Shown here: positions 6,458 through 14,036 of the stretch, piece after piece | Numbering within the stretch: the stretch's first letter is position 1 | How the letters are laid out: each line of letters starts with the position of its first letter | Source: UBA2266 sp964406945 | GTDB taxonomy: Bacteria > Planctomycetota > Phycisphaerae > Sedimentisphaerales > Anaerobacaceae | Direction of reading: 5' to 3' | NCBI GenBank assembly: GCA_964406945.1 | Contig: CAYOTO010000054.1 | Location: forward strand, 1-21,195 | Length of the DNA: 21,195 bases | Notes under the pieces: generated by a model | What the model saw: only the letters and a program-made list of their open reading frames with translations | The model's database searches: none | Told to the model about the DNA's origin: nothing | Position numbers and translations under genes: made by a program

Positions 6458-7623
6458 CAGCTCTTTAGCTGGTCCATCTCTTCCTTGCACATCCGCAACT
6501 GGCCCGGATCGCGCAGCTTCGCGGATGCTTTCTTGAGATGTTCCATCGCCCTATCTTTGTCGTTGAGATACCGCGCATATATGATCCCGAGCATCAGCTC
6601 GACCTGTTCGGCATGCTCATAAGTGGGGTAATGGTCGAGAAACTGCTCATAGGCGCGGGCGGACTCGACCGTCTTTTGATCGCTGGCCAGTTGGTTGGCG
6701 ATATCCAGCAGGTGCTGCCTTGGCAGAATCTGGCTTTTATCTCGCTCCATAAGCTGCAGATACAAATCCGCCGCCCCCGAGAGGTTTCTCTCGCCGATAC
6801 GGGCGCTTATAGCCGAGCGCAATCTGCTTACCTCTGCATCCAGCTCACGGCCCGTACGTATTTCTTTCGCATTTATGCGCCTGGTCTTCTTTTCCGGTGA
6901 AAATGGGTCGTAACCGGAGGAGACGACATCCCTGTAATGCCTTCGCCTGTTCCACCTTCTAAACATTGACCAGAGATCGAAATTGCTGCTGTGAACTATG
7001 TGAGTCGCCAGCAGAAAGAGGGTAAGCACGAATCCGTAAGCATACCCGGCCAGGTGCGCTTCATAGGCTACATGGGCCGGTCTCGATATCAAATTATCGA
7101 TGAAGACCAGCTTTATGAGAATAAACCACAGGGCGGGCACTTCGATAGTACCGATGAAGAAGAACCAGTAAAGAACCGTGATCACGGTCTGAGGAAACAG
7201 TACCAGGTACGCGCCCGTTATCGCCGCTACCGCTCCACTGGCGCCCAGAACCGGAGCCGGCTGGGTTGGATGCAGCTTTGCATACCCGTAACCGCTGATA
7301 ATGGCTCCGGCAAGATAGAAAAGAACATATCCGGCGTGCCCGAGTTTGTCGTTAACATTGTTGCCGAATATGTACAGGAAATACATATTGCCTACGATGT
7401 GCAGCAATCCCCCGTGCAGAAAAGCGTAGGTCAGATACTGGTAATATTGCGGATCTCTGGGCCAGAGCATAAACTGGTCCACCCAGGTTGGTTCTCTGAC
7501 CCTGCCGGTTTGCGAAATAGTGGCGGTCTGAAGAAGAAAAAAGAACGCATTTATTCCAATGAGTACGTAATTGGCGTAAGGCGTTCGCCACGGTCTTATA
7601 TTGGTACGGATAGGTAAAAGCAC
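6457..7623 (-). CDS. rhomboid family intramembrane serine protease with TPR-like tail
   Basis: A 388-residue membrane protein. Six or so hydrophobic helices fill residues 18-210. Catalytic residues are visible: H75 and N79 in HGGLLHIVGNMYF (oxyanion side), S129 in GASGA, and H190 in AHLAGYAYG, forming the Ser-His dyad that cleaves transmembrane segments of client proteins. The cytoplasmic tail (about 215-388) is soluble and has two or three helical repeats of TPR character (for example residues near 300-380), suggesting a protein-binding role. The start is a GTG; no in-frame ATG lies nearby, and the resulting N-terminus (LLPIRTNIR) is typical of bacterial rhomboids with a short soluble lead before the first helix. 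No clear Shine-Dalgarno is seen. Substrates are unknown. Confidence 0.88.
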   Translation of the reverse strand: MLLPIRTNIRPWRTPYANYVLIGINAFFFLLQTATISQTGRVREPTWVDQFMLWPRDPQYYQYLTYAFLHGGLLHIVGNMYFLYIFGNNVNDKLGHAGYVLFYLAGAIISGYGYAKLHPTQPAPVLGASGAVAAITGAYLVLFPQTVITVLYWFFFIGTIEVPALWFILIKLVFIDNLISRPAHVAYEAHLAGYAYGFVLTLFLLATHIVHSSNFDLWSMFRRWNRRRHYRDVVSSGYDPFSPEKKTRRINAKEIRTGRELDAEVSRLRSAISARIGERNLSGAADLYLQLMERDKSQILPRQHLLDIANQLASDQKTVESARAYEQFLDHYPTYEHAEQVELMLGIIYARYLNDKDRAMEHLKKASAKLRDPGQLRMCKEEMDQLKS

Positions 7624-7656
7624 TGCGCGATCGGCCCATTCAATTCAAAATACAAA

Positions 7657-7670
7657 AATGTCCGGACATT
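7657..7670. promoter_or_regulatory. 14-bp palindrome upstream of the rhomboid gene
   Basis: AATGTCCGGACATT is a perfect palindrome 34 bp upstream of the GTG start of the rhomboid gene, where a promoter would lie. It could be an operator for a dimeric regulator. No clear -35/-10 pair was found around it. Confidence 0.35.
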
Positions 7671-7684
7671 CTAATCGGGTAATT

Positions 7685-7700
7685 TGCCTTTTACAAGGCA
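7685..7700. repeat. short hairpin between ncRNA terminator and rhomboid gene
   Basis: TGCCTT (7685-7690) pairs with AAGGCA (7695-7700). Read on the minus strand the loop is GTAA, a GNRA tetraloop. It directly follows the minus-strand T run of the terminator at 7702-7723 and lies in the rhomboid leader. Confidence 0.4.
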
Positions 7701-7701
7701 T

Positions 7702-7723
7702 AAAAAAGACGGCTCGAACCGTC
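7702..7723 (-). terminator. intrinsic terminator upstream of the rhomboid gene
   Basis: On the minus strand GACGG (7723-7719), loop TTCGAG, CCGTC (7712-7708), then TTTTTT (7707-7702). No protein gene precedes it on this strand, which is the main argument for a transcribed RNA or an attenuated leader just upstream. On the plus strand the same stem is followed by CTTTT and may work weakly. Confidence 0.65.
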
Positions 7724-7831
7724 CTTTTGGAGAGATGTTGGACTTAAAAGTTGCTCTGTGCCCGCCAGAACCGGCGTACTCACTGGCCCGACCGGCCGGC
7801 CTCCCGGCCCTGTAATTCGTAACTGAGCAGA
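7702..7831 (-). ncRNA. putative structured small RNA or attenuator leader
   Basis: On the minus strand a promoter-like pair (TTGCCC, 17 bp, GATACT at 7866-7838) predicts a start near 7831. Just after it TGCTC (7829-7825 side) pairs with GAGCA (7756-7752 side), closing a domain that holds two hairpins: GGCCGG / CCGGCC with a 4-nt loop (7794-7809) and GCCAG / CTGGC (7764-7787). The transcript would end at the intrinsic terminator at 7702-7723, about 130 nt in all. I do not recognise the family; conserved marks of 6S RNA, SRP RNA, tmRNA and RNase P were not found. It may be a free-standing RNA or a regulated leader of the rhomboid gene 80 bp downstream. Confidence 0.4.
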
Positions 7832-7837
7832 AGAAAC

Positions 7838-7866
7838 AGTATCGAAAGCAGTCAAACTCCGGGCAA
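7838..7866 (-). promoter_or_regulatory. possible promoter of the structured RNA
   Basis: On the minus strand TTGCCC (7866-7861), 17-bp spacer, GATACT (7843-7838). Each box matches consensus in four of six bases. Support comes mainly from its position just ahead of the closing stem of the predicted RNA. Confidence 0.35.
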
Positions 7867-7948
7867 GAAAAGTCTTTGGTTTGGCGTCGCAGCGTGCTAA
7901 TTACTAGCTGAAAAGAATTTTCGCACGTGGGCAGGATTTGCACCGATT

Positions 7949-9028
7949 ATGGCTCAGGAAGTGATAAAGACGCGGCTGAAACATATACGCTGCATTATGC
8001 GTGATAGGAAAATAACGGCTTTACTGCTTACCAGATCCTCCAATGTGACGTATACGACCGGTTTTATGGGCGAGGATAGCTGGGCTTTGATAACCGGCCG
8101 TCAGGTTTACCTTATTACCGACAGCAGATACACCGAGCAGGCCGAAACTGAATGTCAAAGATGCCGCATAGTGGAGCGATCCGGATCGCTGGCTGAGAAG
8201 GTTGGTGAGATTATTGCCCGCTTGCAGTCGGTAAAGACTCTGACTGTGGAGAATTGTGCCTCTATCGGCCAGTTCGCCGACCTCCAAAAGCACGTGAAGG
8301 CCCGTCTCAGTACCGCGTCGGAAGTGATTGAGGCCGTACGCGTGATTAAGGACGAGGCGGAAATCGCTGCAATTAGAAATGCTGGCGGGATTGCAACAAA
8401 GGCTCTTATGGCCGTAAAGAAGTTGATTCGTGCGGGCATGGCGGAAAGCGAACTGGCGGGTCTGGTGGACTTCGAAATCCGGAAACTCAACTCGACGAAC
8501 AGTTTCGATACGATAGTTGCCTTTGGGCCGAATGCATCCAGGCCTCATCACCAGCCGGGCAGGCGTAAACTGAAGAAACGCGATACGATTCTTATAGACT
8601 TCGGGGCAACTCACAAAGGCTACTGCAGCGATATCACACGATGTTTCGCCATCGGTCCCGCTTCCAGGCTGTTTTCGAAGGTATTCGACATTGTCGAACG
8701 GGCGCAGGCGGCGGCCATAAACGCGATTTGCGACGGCGTGGAATTGACAGTGGTCGATGAAGCTGCACGCAAAGTGATCGAAGAAAGTGCTTTTCCAGTT
8801 TACGGCCACGGAACGGGCCATGGCCTGGGCCTTGAAATACACGAGAATCCATTCCTGAAGGCCTCCGGCGAGGGCAGATTGCAGGCAGGCCAGGTAATTA
8901 CAATCGAACCGGGCGTCTACATGCCGGGAAAACTGGGCGTCCGCATCGAAGACGATGTGCTAGTTACCAATAAAGGCGCCAAAATACTTACCAGCGCCTG
9001 TTCGCACTGGCCCCAATTGCCTCGCTGA
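7949..9028 (+). CDS. M24 family metallopeptidase, Xaa-Pro aminopeptidase-like
   Basis: A 359-residue cytoplasmic enzyme that should remove the N-terminal residue preceding proline. Residues 1-130 form the creatinase/prolidase-type N-terminal domain; 135-350 the pita-bread catalytic domain. All five metal ligands are present: D217 (IDFGA), D228 (CSDIT), H291 (GTGHGLG), E320 (TIEPGVY) and E334 (RIEDD); H200 and H298 are the usual substrate-side histidines. Length is typical of short bacterial Xaa-Pro peptidases (YqhT/PepQ-like). A GGCAGGA lies 13 bp upstream of the ATG, a poor ribosome binding site, so a start further inside (for example the Met at residue 17) cannot be excluded, although it would clip the N-terminal domain. 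The next gene has its own promoter. Confidence 0.9.
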   Translation: MAQEVIKTRLKHIRCIMRDRKITALLLTRSSNVTYTTGFMGEDSWALITGRQVYLITDSRYTEQAETECQRCRIVERSGSLAEKVGEIIARLQSVKTLTVENCASIGQFADLQKHVKARLSTASEVIEAVRVIKDEAEIAAIRNAGGIATKALMAVKKLIRAGMAESELAGLVDFEIRKLNSTNSFDTIVAFGPNASRPHHQPGRRKLKKRDTILIDFGATHKGYCSDITRCFAIGPASRLFSKVFDIVERAQAAAINAICDGVELTVVDEAARKVIEESAFPVYGHGTGHGLGLEIHENPFLKASGEGRLQAGQVITIEPGVYMPGKLGVRIEDDVLVTNKGAKILTSACSHWPQLPR

Positions 9029-9043
9029 AGGCGCCGGCCGCGC

Positions 9044-9072
9044 TTGTAATCGGAAATACCGCCGGATATAAT
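9044..9072 (+). promoter_or_regulatory. sigma70-type promoter for the FG-GAP gene
   Basis: TTGTAA (9044-9049), a 17-bp spacer and perfect TATAAT (9067-9072). The start would be near 9079, giving a leader of about 40 nt to the ATG at 9119. Confidence 0.65.
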
Positions 9073-9118
9073 ACTTTCGTTCGTTTTCGTCATCAAATAC
9101 GTACCCCAGGAGGTCATA

Positions 9119-10273
9119 ATGAAGGTTTTAGCTGCGGCAACAGTGGCTTTGGTGCTTGCGACGGGTCTTTCCGTGCAGGCGGACGAGTTGAATTTCCAGA
9201 AGATTGTGCTCGATAAGACATTCAGAGCCGAGGGGGTGGCGGTCGGCGATGTCAATCGCGATGGCAAAATGGATGTCCTCGCCGGCGATGTCTGGTACGC
9301 GGCGCCCGAGTGGAAGATGCACGAGTTGCGGCCTGTTGGAGCCTATGACGGCACCAAAGGGTACAGTAACTGCTTCGCAAACTTTTCACAGGACGTGAAC
9401 GGGGACGGATGGATCGATTCGATAGTCATTGGCATGCCCGGCGGGCCGGCTCTCTGGTACGAAAATCCTAAAAACAAGGCCGGTCACTGGAAAGAGCACC
9501 GAATTGTCGACAGCAGTTGCAATGAAACCCCGCTTTTTTTGGATTTGCTCGGCAATGATGAGCCGGTATTGCTGTTTGCCGTTCAGCCGCAGGGCGCAAT
9601 GGCCTGGTTCAGCATACCGGACGATCCGACGGGACTGTGGAATATGCATAAAATAGCCCCGGGACCGAAAGCCCCCGGCACAGACAGGTTCAGCCACGGT
9701 TTGGGCGTTGGGGATGTGGACGGCGACGGGCGAAACGATGTCCTTGTAACCCAGGGCTGGTGGAAAGCACCGAAGAACCGCAAGAACGAAGGTTGGAAGT
9801 TCAATCCGGCCGGTCTGGGGCCTGGATGTGCGGATATGCTCGTATACGATGTCGATGGCGACGGCGATAGCGATGTTATCAGCAGCAGTGCCCACAACTA
9901 CGGCATCTGGTGGTTTGAGCAGACAGCAGGTGAAAACGGCCCCGAGTTCAAGCAGCACGAAATCTGCAAGAGCTTTTCGCAGCCACACGCTATTCGCCTG
10001 GTAGACATGAACGCAGACGGGCTTTGCGATCTGGTTACGGGTAAGCGCTATTTCGCCCACAACGGCAAGGATCCCGGCGGCCACGAACCGGCGGTGCTTT
10101 ACTGGTTCGAACTGACGCGGTCCGAAAACGGCCGACCCCGCTATATTCCGCACCAGATCGACGACGACAGCGGCGTCGGTACCCAATTCGAGGTGCTGGA
10201 CTTCGACGGCGACCGCAAATACGACATCGTAACCTCGAACAAAAAGGGTGTACACATATTTCGCCAACTCTGA
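9119..10273 (+). CDS. secreted FG-GAP/VCBS repeat protein
   Basis: A 384-residue protein with a classical signal peptide (hydrophobic residues 4-17, likely cleavage after VQA at 19-21). The mature part contains six Ca-binding loops of the DxDxDG type: near residues 44-52 (DVNRDGKMD), 92-100 (DVNGDGWID), 199 (DVDGDGRND), 244 (DVDGDGDSD), 296 (DMNADGLCD) and 361 (DFDGDRKYD). Spacing and flanking aromatic residues fit a seven-bladed integrin-like beta-propeller of the FG-GAP/VCBS family. Such proteins are common in Planctomycetota and act outside the cytoplasm in binding or matrix contacts; no enzymatic domain is seen. AGGAGG lies 5 bp before the ATG and a strong promoter precedes it. Appears monocistronic. 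Confidence 0.85.
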   Translation: MKVLAAATVALVLATGLSVQADELNFQKIVLDKTFRAEGVAVGDVNRDGKMDVLAGDVWYAAPEWKMHELRPVGAYDGTKGYSNCFANFSQDVNGDGWIDSIVIGMPGGPALWYENPKNKAGHWKEHRIVDSSCNETPLFLDLLGNDEPVLLFAVQPQGAMAWFSIPDDPTGLWNMHKIAPGPKAPGTDRFSHGLGVGDVDGDGRNDVLVTQGWWKAPKNRKNEGWKFNPAGLGPGCADMLVYDVDGDGDSDVISSSAHNYGIWWFEQTAGENGPEFKQHEICKSFSQPHAIRLVDMNADGLCDLVTGKRYFAHNGKDPGGHEPAVLYWFELTRSENGRPRYIPHQIDDDSGVGTQFEVLDFDGDRKYDIVTSNKKGVHIFRQL

Positions 10274-10326
10274 GCAAGCCGGTGTACGGGGTTGCCGATG
10301 ATGGGGGCGGGTGAGCCGGAAATTGT

Positions 10327-10356
10327 TTGACTGGGCCGCGAGAGCGGGTTTATAAT
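10327..10356 (+). promoter_or_regulatory. sigma70-type promoter of the thiC riboswitch transcript
   Basis: TTGACT (10327-10332), an 18-bp spacer and perfect TATAAT (10351-10356). The start falls near 10363, at the first bases of the riboswitch P1 helix, as expected. Confidence 0.75.
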
Positions 10357-10360
10357 ATTG

Positions 10361-10466
10361 GCAGTTCACTAGGGGTGGTCCGCTCTCGGGCGGGTCTGAG
10401 ATAAACCCTCTGAACCTGATCAGGGTAGCCGATGTCGATCGGCGGCCTGCGTAGGAAAGTGATTGC
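10361..10466 (+). ncRNA. TPP riboswitch (THI element)
   Basis: The conserved THI sequences appear in order: GGGGT (10372), CTGAGA (10396-10401), ACCCTCTGAACCTGATC (10405-10421), and CTGCGTAGGAAAG (10447-10459). Helix P1 pairs CACT (10367-10370) with AGTG (10458-10461), extended by GCA/TGC at the ends. P3 is CCGC/GCGG around 10380-10394. An extra hairpin, GCCGAT-GTCG-ATCGGC, lies in the P4/P5 arm. The element senses thiamine pyrophosphate and is followed by an intrinsic terminator and thiC, so it should shut off thiC when TPP is plentiful. Confidence 0.93.
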
Positions 10467-10491
10467 ATGACGAGGTCCTTGGCTTTTACCG

Positions 10492-10519
10492 AATCGCTTC
10501 CCTGCCGGAAGCGATTTTT
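10492..10519 (+). terminator. riboswitch-controlled intrinsic terminator
   Basis: AATCGCTTCC (10492-10501), loop CTGCC, GGAAGCGATT (10507-10516), ending in five T residues (10515-10519). The upstream GGAAAGTGATT (10454-10464) can pair with the 5' arm of this stem with one bulged A and one G-U, giving an antiterminator that is mutually exclusive with P1. Confidence 0.85.
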
Positions 10520-10541
10520 GCATTTACGGAGTAATAATCTT

Positions 10542-11846
10542 ATGACGACTCAACTTCAGGCCGCTCGCAACGGCCTGGTTACCGAACAAATGTCGGCTGT
10601 TGCGAAGACAGAGTCCGTCGACGCCGAATCGATCCGGGACGAAATAACGGCAGGGCGGGCGGTTATTCCCGCCAGTAAGAAACATCTCGGCATGGGTCTA
10701 AAACCCGCCGGCATCGGCAGGATATTCACCACCAAGGTCAACGCCAACATCGGCACCAGCAGCGTAAGTTCCTCTCTGGATTATGAAATCGAGAAGATGC
10801 AGGCCGCTTTGGATGCAGGCGCCGATGCAATTATGGACCTCAGCACCGGCCCGGAGCCGGACAGTACGAGAAGGCAGTTGCTGTCAAGATGTCCGGTTCC
10901 GTTCGGAACTGTGCCCATTTACCAGGTGATTCAGGGAAGAGATGCCGAAGATATCGACGTAGACACCATTTTGAGCGTGGTCGAGAATCAGGCAAGCCAG
11001 GGAGTGGATTTCTTTACGATTCACGCCGGTCTGCTCAGAGAGCATCTGCCGCTGGTGGAGAAACGCGTCGCCGGCATAGTCAGCAGGGGGGGCGCGCTGC
11101 TGGCCAAGTGGATGCTTCGCCATGGCAAACAGAATCCATTTTATGATGCATTCGATGACCTGTGCGAGATCATGGTCGAGCACGATATATGTTTTTCTCT
11201 GGGAGACGGACTTCGCCCCGGCGCTATAGCCGATGCCACTGACGAAGCCCAGATAGCCGAACTTCGAACCCTGGGCGAATTGACCGAAAGAGCCTGGGAA
11301 AGAGGCTGCCAGGTTATGGTCGAAGGGCCGGGCCATGTGCCGTTCGACCAGATACAGCGGAATATGCAATTGCAGGCCGAGATATGCAAAGGCGCTCCGT
11401 TCTACGTGCTCGGGCCATTGGTGACGGACCTGGGAGCGGGCTACGACCACATTACCTCGGCGATAGGCGGAACGGCCGCGGCGTTCTACGGGGCCTCGTT
11501 TCTATGCTACGTTACGCCTCGCGAACATCTGGGCCTGCCCGATGCCGAAGACGTTCGGGCGGGCGTAATGGCTGCCAAGATTGCAGGCCACGCCGGGGAT
11601 GTTGCACGCGGCCTGCCCGGTGCCGCAGAGCGCGACAGACGCCTGAGCCTGGCCAGGGCGAACCTCGACTGGAAGACGCACCTGGCCGAATGCCTGGACC
11701 CGGTAACCGCCGGAAATATGCACAAGCAGGCCTGTGAGACCACCGGTCGCAAAGAAATGCATGACGCCGATTTTTGCTCCATGTGCGGCAAAGAATGGTG
11801 CAGCGTGAGAATAAATAAAGAAATACGCGATTCAGTAAAAGTCTGA
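10542..11846 (+). CDS. thiC: phosphomethylpyrimidine synthase ThiC
   Basis: A 434-residue radical SAM enzyme that converts aminoimidazole ribotide into hydroxymethylpyrimidine phosphate, the pyrimidine branch of thiamine synthesis. The C-terminal cluster motif C412-x2-C415-x4-C420 (CSMCGKEWC) binds the [4Fe-4S] cluster. Family blocks are seen throughout: VNANIGTS, GADAIMDLSTG, EGPGHVPFDQI, FYVLGPLVTDLGAGYDHITSAIGG. The length fits the short bacterial form that lacks the N-terminal extension of proteobacterial ThiC. The start at 10542 is chosen over an in-frame ATG at 10467 because the latter lies at the end of the riboswitch and its extension would be read through the terminator hairpin; GGAG (10528-10531) lies 10 bp upstream. 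No other thi genes are nearby. Confidence 0.95.
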   Translation: MTTQLQAARNGLVTEQMSAVAKTESVDAESIRDEITAGRAVIPASKKHLGMGLKPAGIGRIFTTKVNANIGTSSVSSSLDYEIEKMQAALDAGADAIMDLSTGPEPDSTRRQLLSRCPVPFGTVPIYQVIQGRDAEDIDVDTILSVVENQASQGVDFFTIHAGLLREHLPLVEKRVAGIVSRGGALLAKWMLRHGKQNPFYDAFDDLCEIMVEHDICFSLGDGLRPGAIADATDEAQIAELRTLGELTERAWERGCQVMVEGPGHVPFDQIQRNMQLQAEICKGAPFYVLGPLVTDLGAGYDHITSAIGGTAAAFYGASFLCYVTPREHLGLPDAEDVRAGVMAAKIAGHAGDVARGLPGAAERDRRLSLARANLDWKTHLAECLDPVTAGNMHKQACETTGRKEMHDADFCSMCGKEWCSVRINKEIRDSVKV

Positions 11847-11894
11847 AGCCGCCTAATACTCGAAAGACGCCACGGATAGCGGGCTCGAACAGTA

Positions 11895-12584
11895 ATGTCA
11901 AGGGGCACCATCCTCATAGTCGAAGACGACCGAGATATCGTGCAGATGCTCGAGTTCAATCTGCAGAGTGAGGGGTACGACACCATTTCTGCGCTTAACG
12001 GCGAAGACGGATTGAAGCTCGCCAAAAGAGAAAAGCCCGATCTGATCATCCTCGATATCATGCTGCCCAGACTGGATGGTTTCGAGGTGTGCAGGCTGCT
12101 CAAAGCCGCCGATTCAACCGCCGAGACTCCTATCATCATTCTGAGTGCGAAATCACAGGAAACCGACAAGGTTCTGGGCCTGGAACTTGGCGCAGACGAT
12201 TATGTGACAAAGCCTTTCAGTCCGAGAGAACTGATAGCGCGAACCCGTGCGATATTGCGAAGAGGCAGAAACGAACCGGGAAACGCGACCATCAGAAAGG
12301 GCGACGTCGAGATCGATTCCGAGAGGTACGAGGCGAAGGTCGGCGGAGAAGTCATTTCACTGACATTGACCGAGTTCAAGCTGCTTGAGTATATGGCCCG
12401 CAATGCGGGCATCGTGATGTCCAGGGACCGGATTCTGGATGCAGTGATGGGCAACGATTCGGTTGTCTGCGACAGAACGGTCGACGCACATGTAAAATCG
12501 CTCCGCCGCAAGATGGGGCCGGCCAGAGATTGCATTGAGACCGTGCGCGGCGCCGGCTATCGGTTCAGGGAAGCTTCCGGATGA
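11895..12584 (+). CDS. phoB: OmpR/PhoB-family response regulator, probably PhoB
   Basis: A 229-residue two-domain regulator. Receiver residues are complete: acidic E10-D11-D12, phosphoacceptor D54 (LDIMLP), S84 in the switch position and K107 (TKPFSP). Residues about 130-226 form the winged-helix DNA-binding domain (TLTEFKLLEYMARN, DRTVDAHVKSLRRKMG, IETVRGAGYRF). It overlaps the histidine kinase gene by four bases (ATGA), so the pair is translationally coupled. The identity as PhoB rests on the family, on the size and on the Na/Pi transporter, phoU and Pho-box repeats just downstream. It begins 48 bp after thiC with no visible terminator or promoter between, so read-through from thiC is possible. 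No strong Shine-Dalgarno is seen. Confidence 0.85.
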   Translation: MSRGTILIVEDDRDIVQMLEFNLQSEGYDTISALNGEDGLKLAKREKPDLIILDIMLPRLDGFEVCRLLKAADSTAETPIIILSAKSQETDKVLGLELGADDYVTKPFSPRELIARTRAILRRGRNEPGNATIRKGDVEIDSERYEAKVGGEVISLTLTEFKLLEYMARNAGIVMSRDRILDAVMGNDSVVCDRTVDAHVKSLRRKMGPARDCIETVRGAGYRFREASG

Positions 12585-14008
12585 GAAACAGTATTCTCTG
12601 GAAACTCTTCAGCGCCTTTTCACTCATCACCATTCTGGCGGTGTTCGTCCTCAATTTCTTCGTAAGTCTGCGACTGCGGGACCAGTTCGAGCAAAAGGTT
12701 ACTGAAAAACTGCAAAGCAACGCTATTTCCGTTGGGCAGGTGATTCGCGGCGAGTTGATGGAGGGCGACATTTCCCAGGTAAGCCGGGAAGTGCATACCC
12801 TCGCCGAGAAGCTTGATTTGAGAATCACGGTGGTGGATCCCAACGGAGATGTTCTAGCCGACTCCGAAGAATCACCCGGAAATATGGACAGCCATGACGA
12901 CCGTTCGGAAATAATCGCGGCCCTGGAGAACGGTTTCGGTCGGAGCAGCCGTTCCAGCGAAACCCTGGGATACAAGATGCAGTATGTGGCCGTGCGTATC
13001 GAAGACGGCGATCAGATGCTCGGCGTGGTTCGCTTTGCCGTACCCCTGTCAGACGTTCAACTTGAGATAAGGATGATATACAGAATTGTACTGATAGGAG
13101 CCGGTATCACTCTTCTGATTGCGCTGACCGCATCGTATTTTATATCCAAAAGCATAACTTCTCCCATCAAGGACATGACAGATACGGCCAGGAAGATCGC
13201 CACCGGCGACTTTTCAAAGAAAGCCCGCAGCGGTCGCCGGGACGAATTGGGCGAGCTTGCCGATTCTCTTAACGCCATGAGCGACGAATTGCAGCAGAAA
13301 ATGGAGAATCTGCGCAAAATGGACAAGATGCGGACCGACTTCGTCGCCAACGTTTCGCACGAGTTGAAGACGCCGCTGACTCTTATCTGCGGCTACATCG
13401 AAACTCTTCAGGACCGCGCACTGAATGACCCCGAAATGGCGCCCAGGTTCATTGCTATAGTAAAGGACCACTGCGACAGGCTCTGCAATATAATCGACGA
13501 TCTTCTGAGCCTCAGCGAACTGGAATTATCCACAGAGAGCATCAACGCAAGTACCTTCGATCTTGCGAGCCTGGCCGAGGATGTGACGCTCGGGTTCGGG
13601 CATGCACTGGACGGCAAAGATCAAACTCTGCGGATAGATACAATCGGAGAGAACTTCGAAATCACGGCCGATGCGGAGAAGATCGAGCAGCTTCTGGCAA
13701 ATCTTGTTGACAATTCCATTAAGTACACCGGCCGAGCGGGCAAGATTAGAATCACCATCGAAGACAGAAATGACTCAATCCACATCGCGGTGGAGGATAA
13801 CGGCATCGGCATACCTGAGCAGGATATCGACAGGGTATTCGAACGTTTTTATCGCGTCGATAAGGCCCGTTCGAGAGAAGCGGGCGGGACCGGCCTTGGA
13901 CTGGGCATAGCCAAGCACATCGTTTTGGCTCATGGGGGCAGTATCCGACTGGAAAGCAGGGTTAAACGCGGTACGACCGTGCATGTAACTTTGCCCACCG
14001 GCCGGTAG
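12581..14008 (+). CDS. phoR: sensor histidine kinase, PhoR-like
   Basis: A 475-residue membrane kinase. Transmembrane helix 1 spans about 10-30, a periplasmic sensor region 31-163 (PhoR/PAS-like), helix 2 164-188, then HAMP (189-242). The HisKA domain carries H260 in VSHELKTPL. The ATPase domain has the N box at N378 (VDNSIKYT), G1 DNGIGIP (406-412), the F box FERFYRVD and G2 GGTGLGLGI (435-443), so all catalytic boxes are intact. It should phosphorylate the response regulator encoded upstream, whose stop overlaps its start. The extracytoplasmic segment of about 130 residues is longer than in E. coli PhoR and closer to the Gram-positive PhoR form. Phosphate sensing is inferred from context. 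Confidence 0.85.
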   Translation: MRNSILWKLFSAFSLITILAVFVLNFFVSLRLRDQFEQKVTEKLQSNAISVGQVIRGELMEGDISQVSREVHTLAEKLDLRITVVDPNGDVLADSEESPGNMDSHDDRSEIIAALENGFGRSSRSSETLGYKMQYVAVRIEDGDQMLGVVRFAVPLSDVQLEIRMIYRIVLIGAGITLLIALTASYFISKSITSPIKDMTDTARKIATGDFSKKARSGRRDELGELADSLNAMSDELQQKMENLRKMDKMRTDFVANVSHELKTPLTLICGYIETLQDRALNDPEMAPRFIAIVKDHCDRLCNIIDDLLSLSELELSTESINASTFDLASLAEDVTLGFGHALDGKDQTLRIDTIGENFEITADAEKIEQLLANLVDNSIKYTGRAGKIRITIEDRNDSIHIAVEDNGIGIPEQDIDRVFERFYRVDKARSREAGGTGLGLGIAKHIVLAHGGSIRLESRVKRGTTVHVTLPTGR

Positions 14009-14036
14009 CGGGCAGGCATTCTCATCATAATGCCGC

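Noticed and set aside
7671..7943. 90-codon minus-strand ORF
   Set aside because: It covers the terminator and hairpins of the predicted RNA, has no ribosome binding site and resembles no protein family.
7921..7946. tRNA T-arm-like sequence on the minus strand (GGTGCAAATCC)
   Set aside because: Only two stem pairs form and no acceptor, D or anticodon arm follows, so it is not a tRNA or a clear attachment site.
10467..10541. N-terminal extension of ThiC from an ATG at 10467
   Set aside because: It begins at the riboswitch edge, crosses the terminator stem and has no ThiC-like residues; the ATG at 10542 has its own GGAG.
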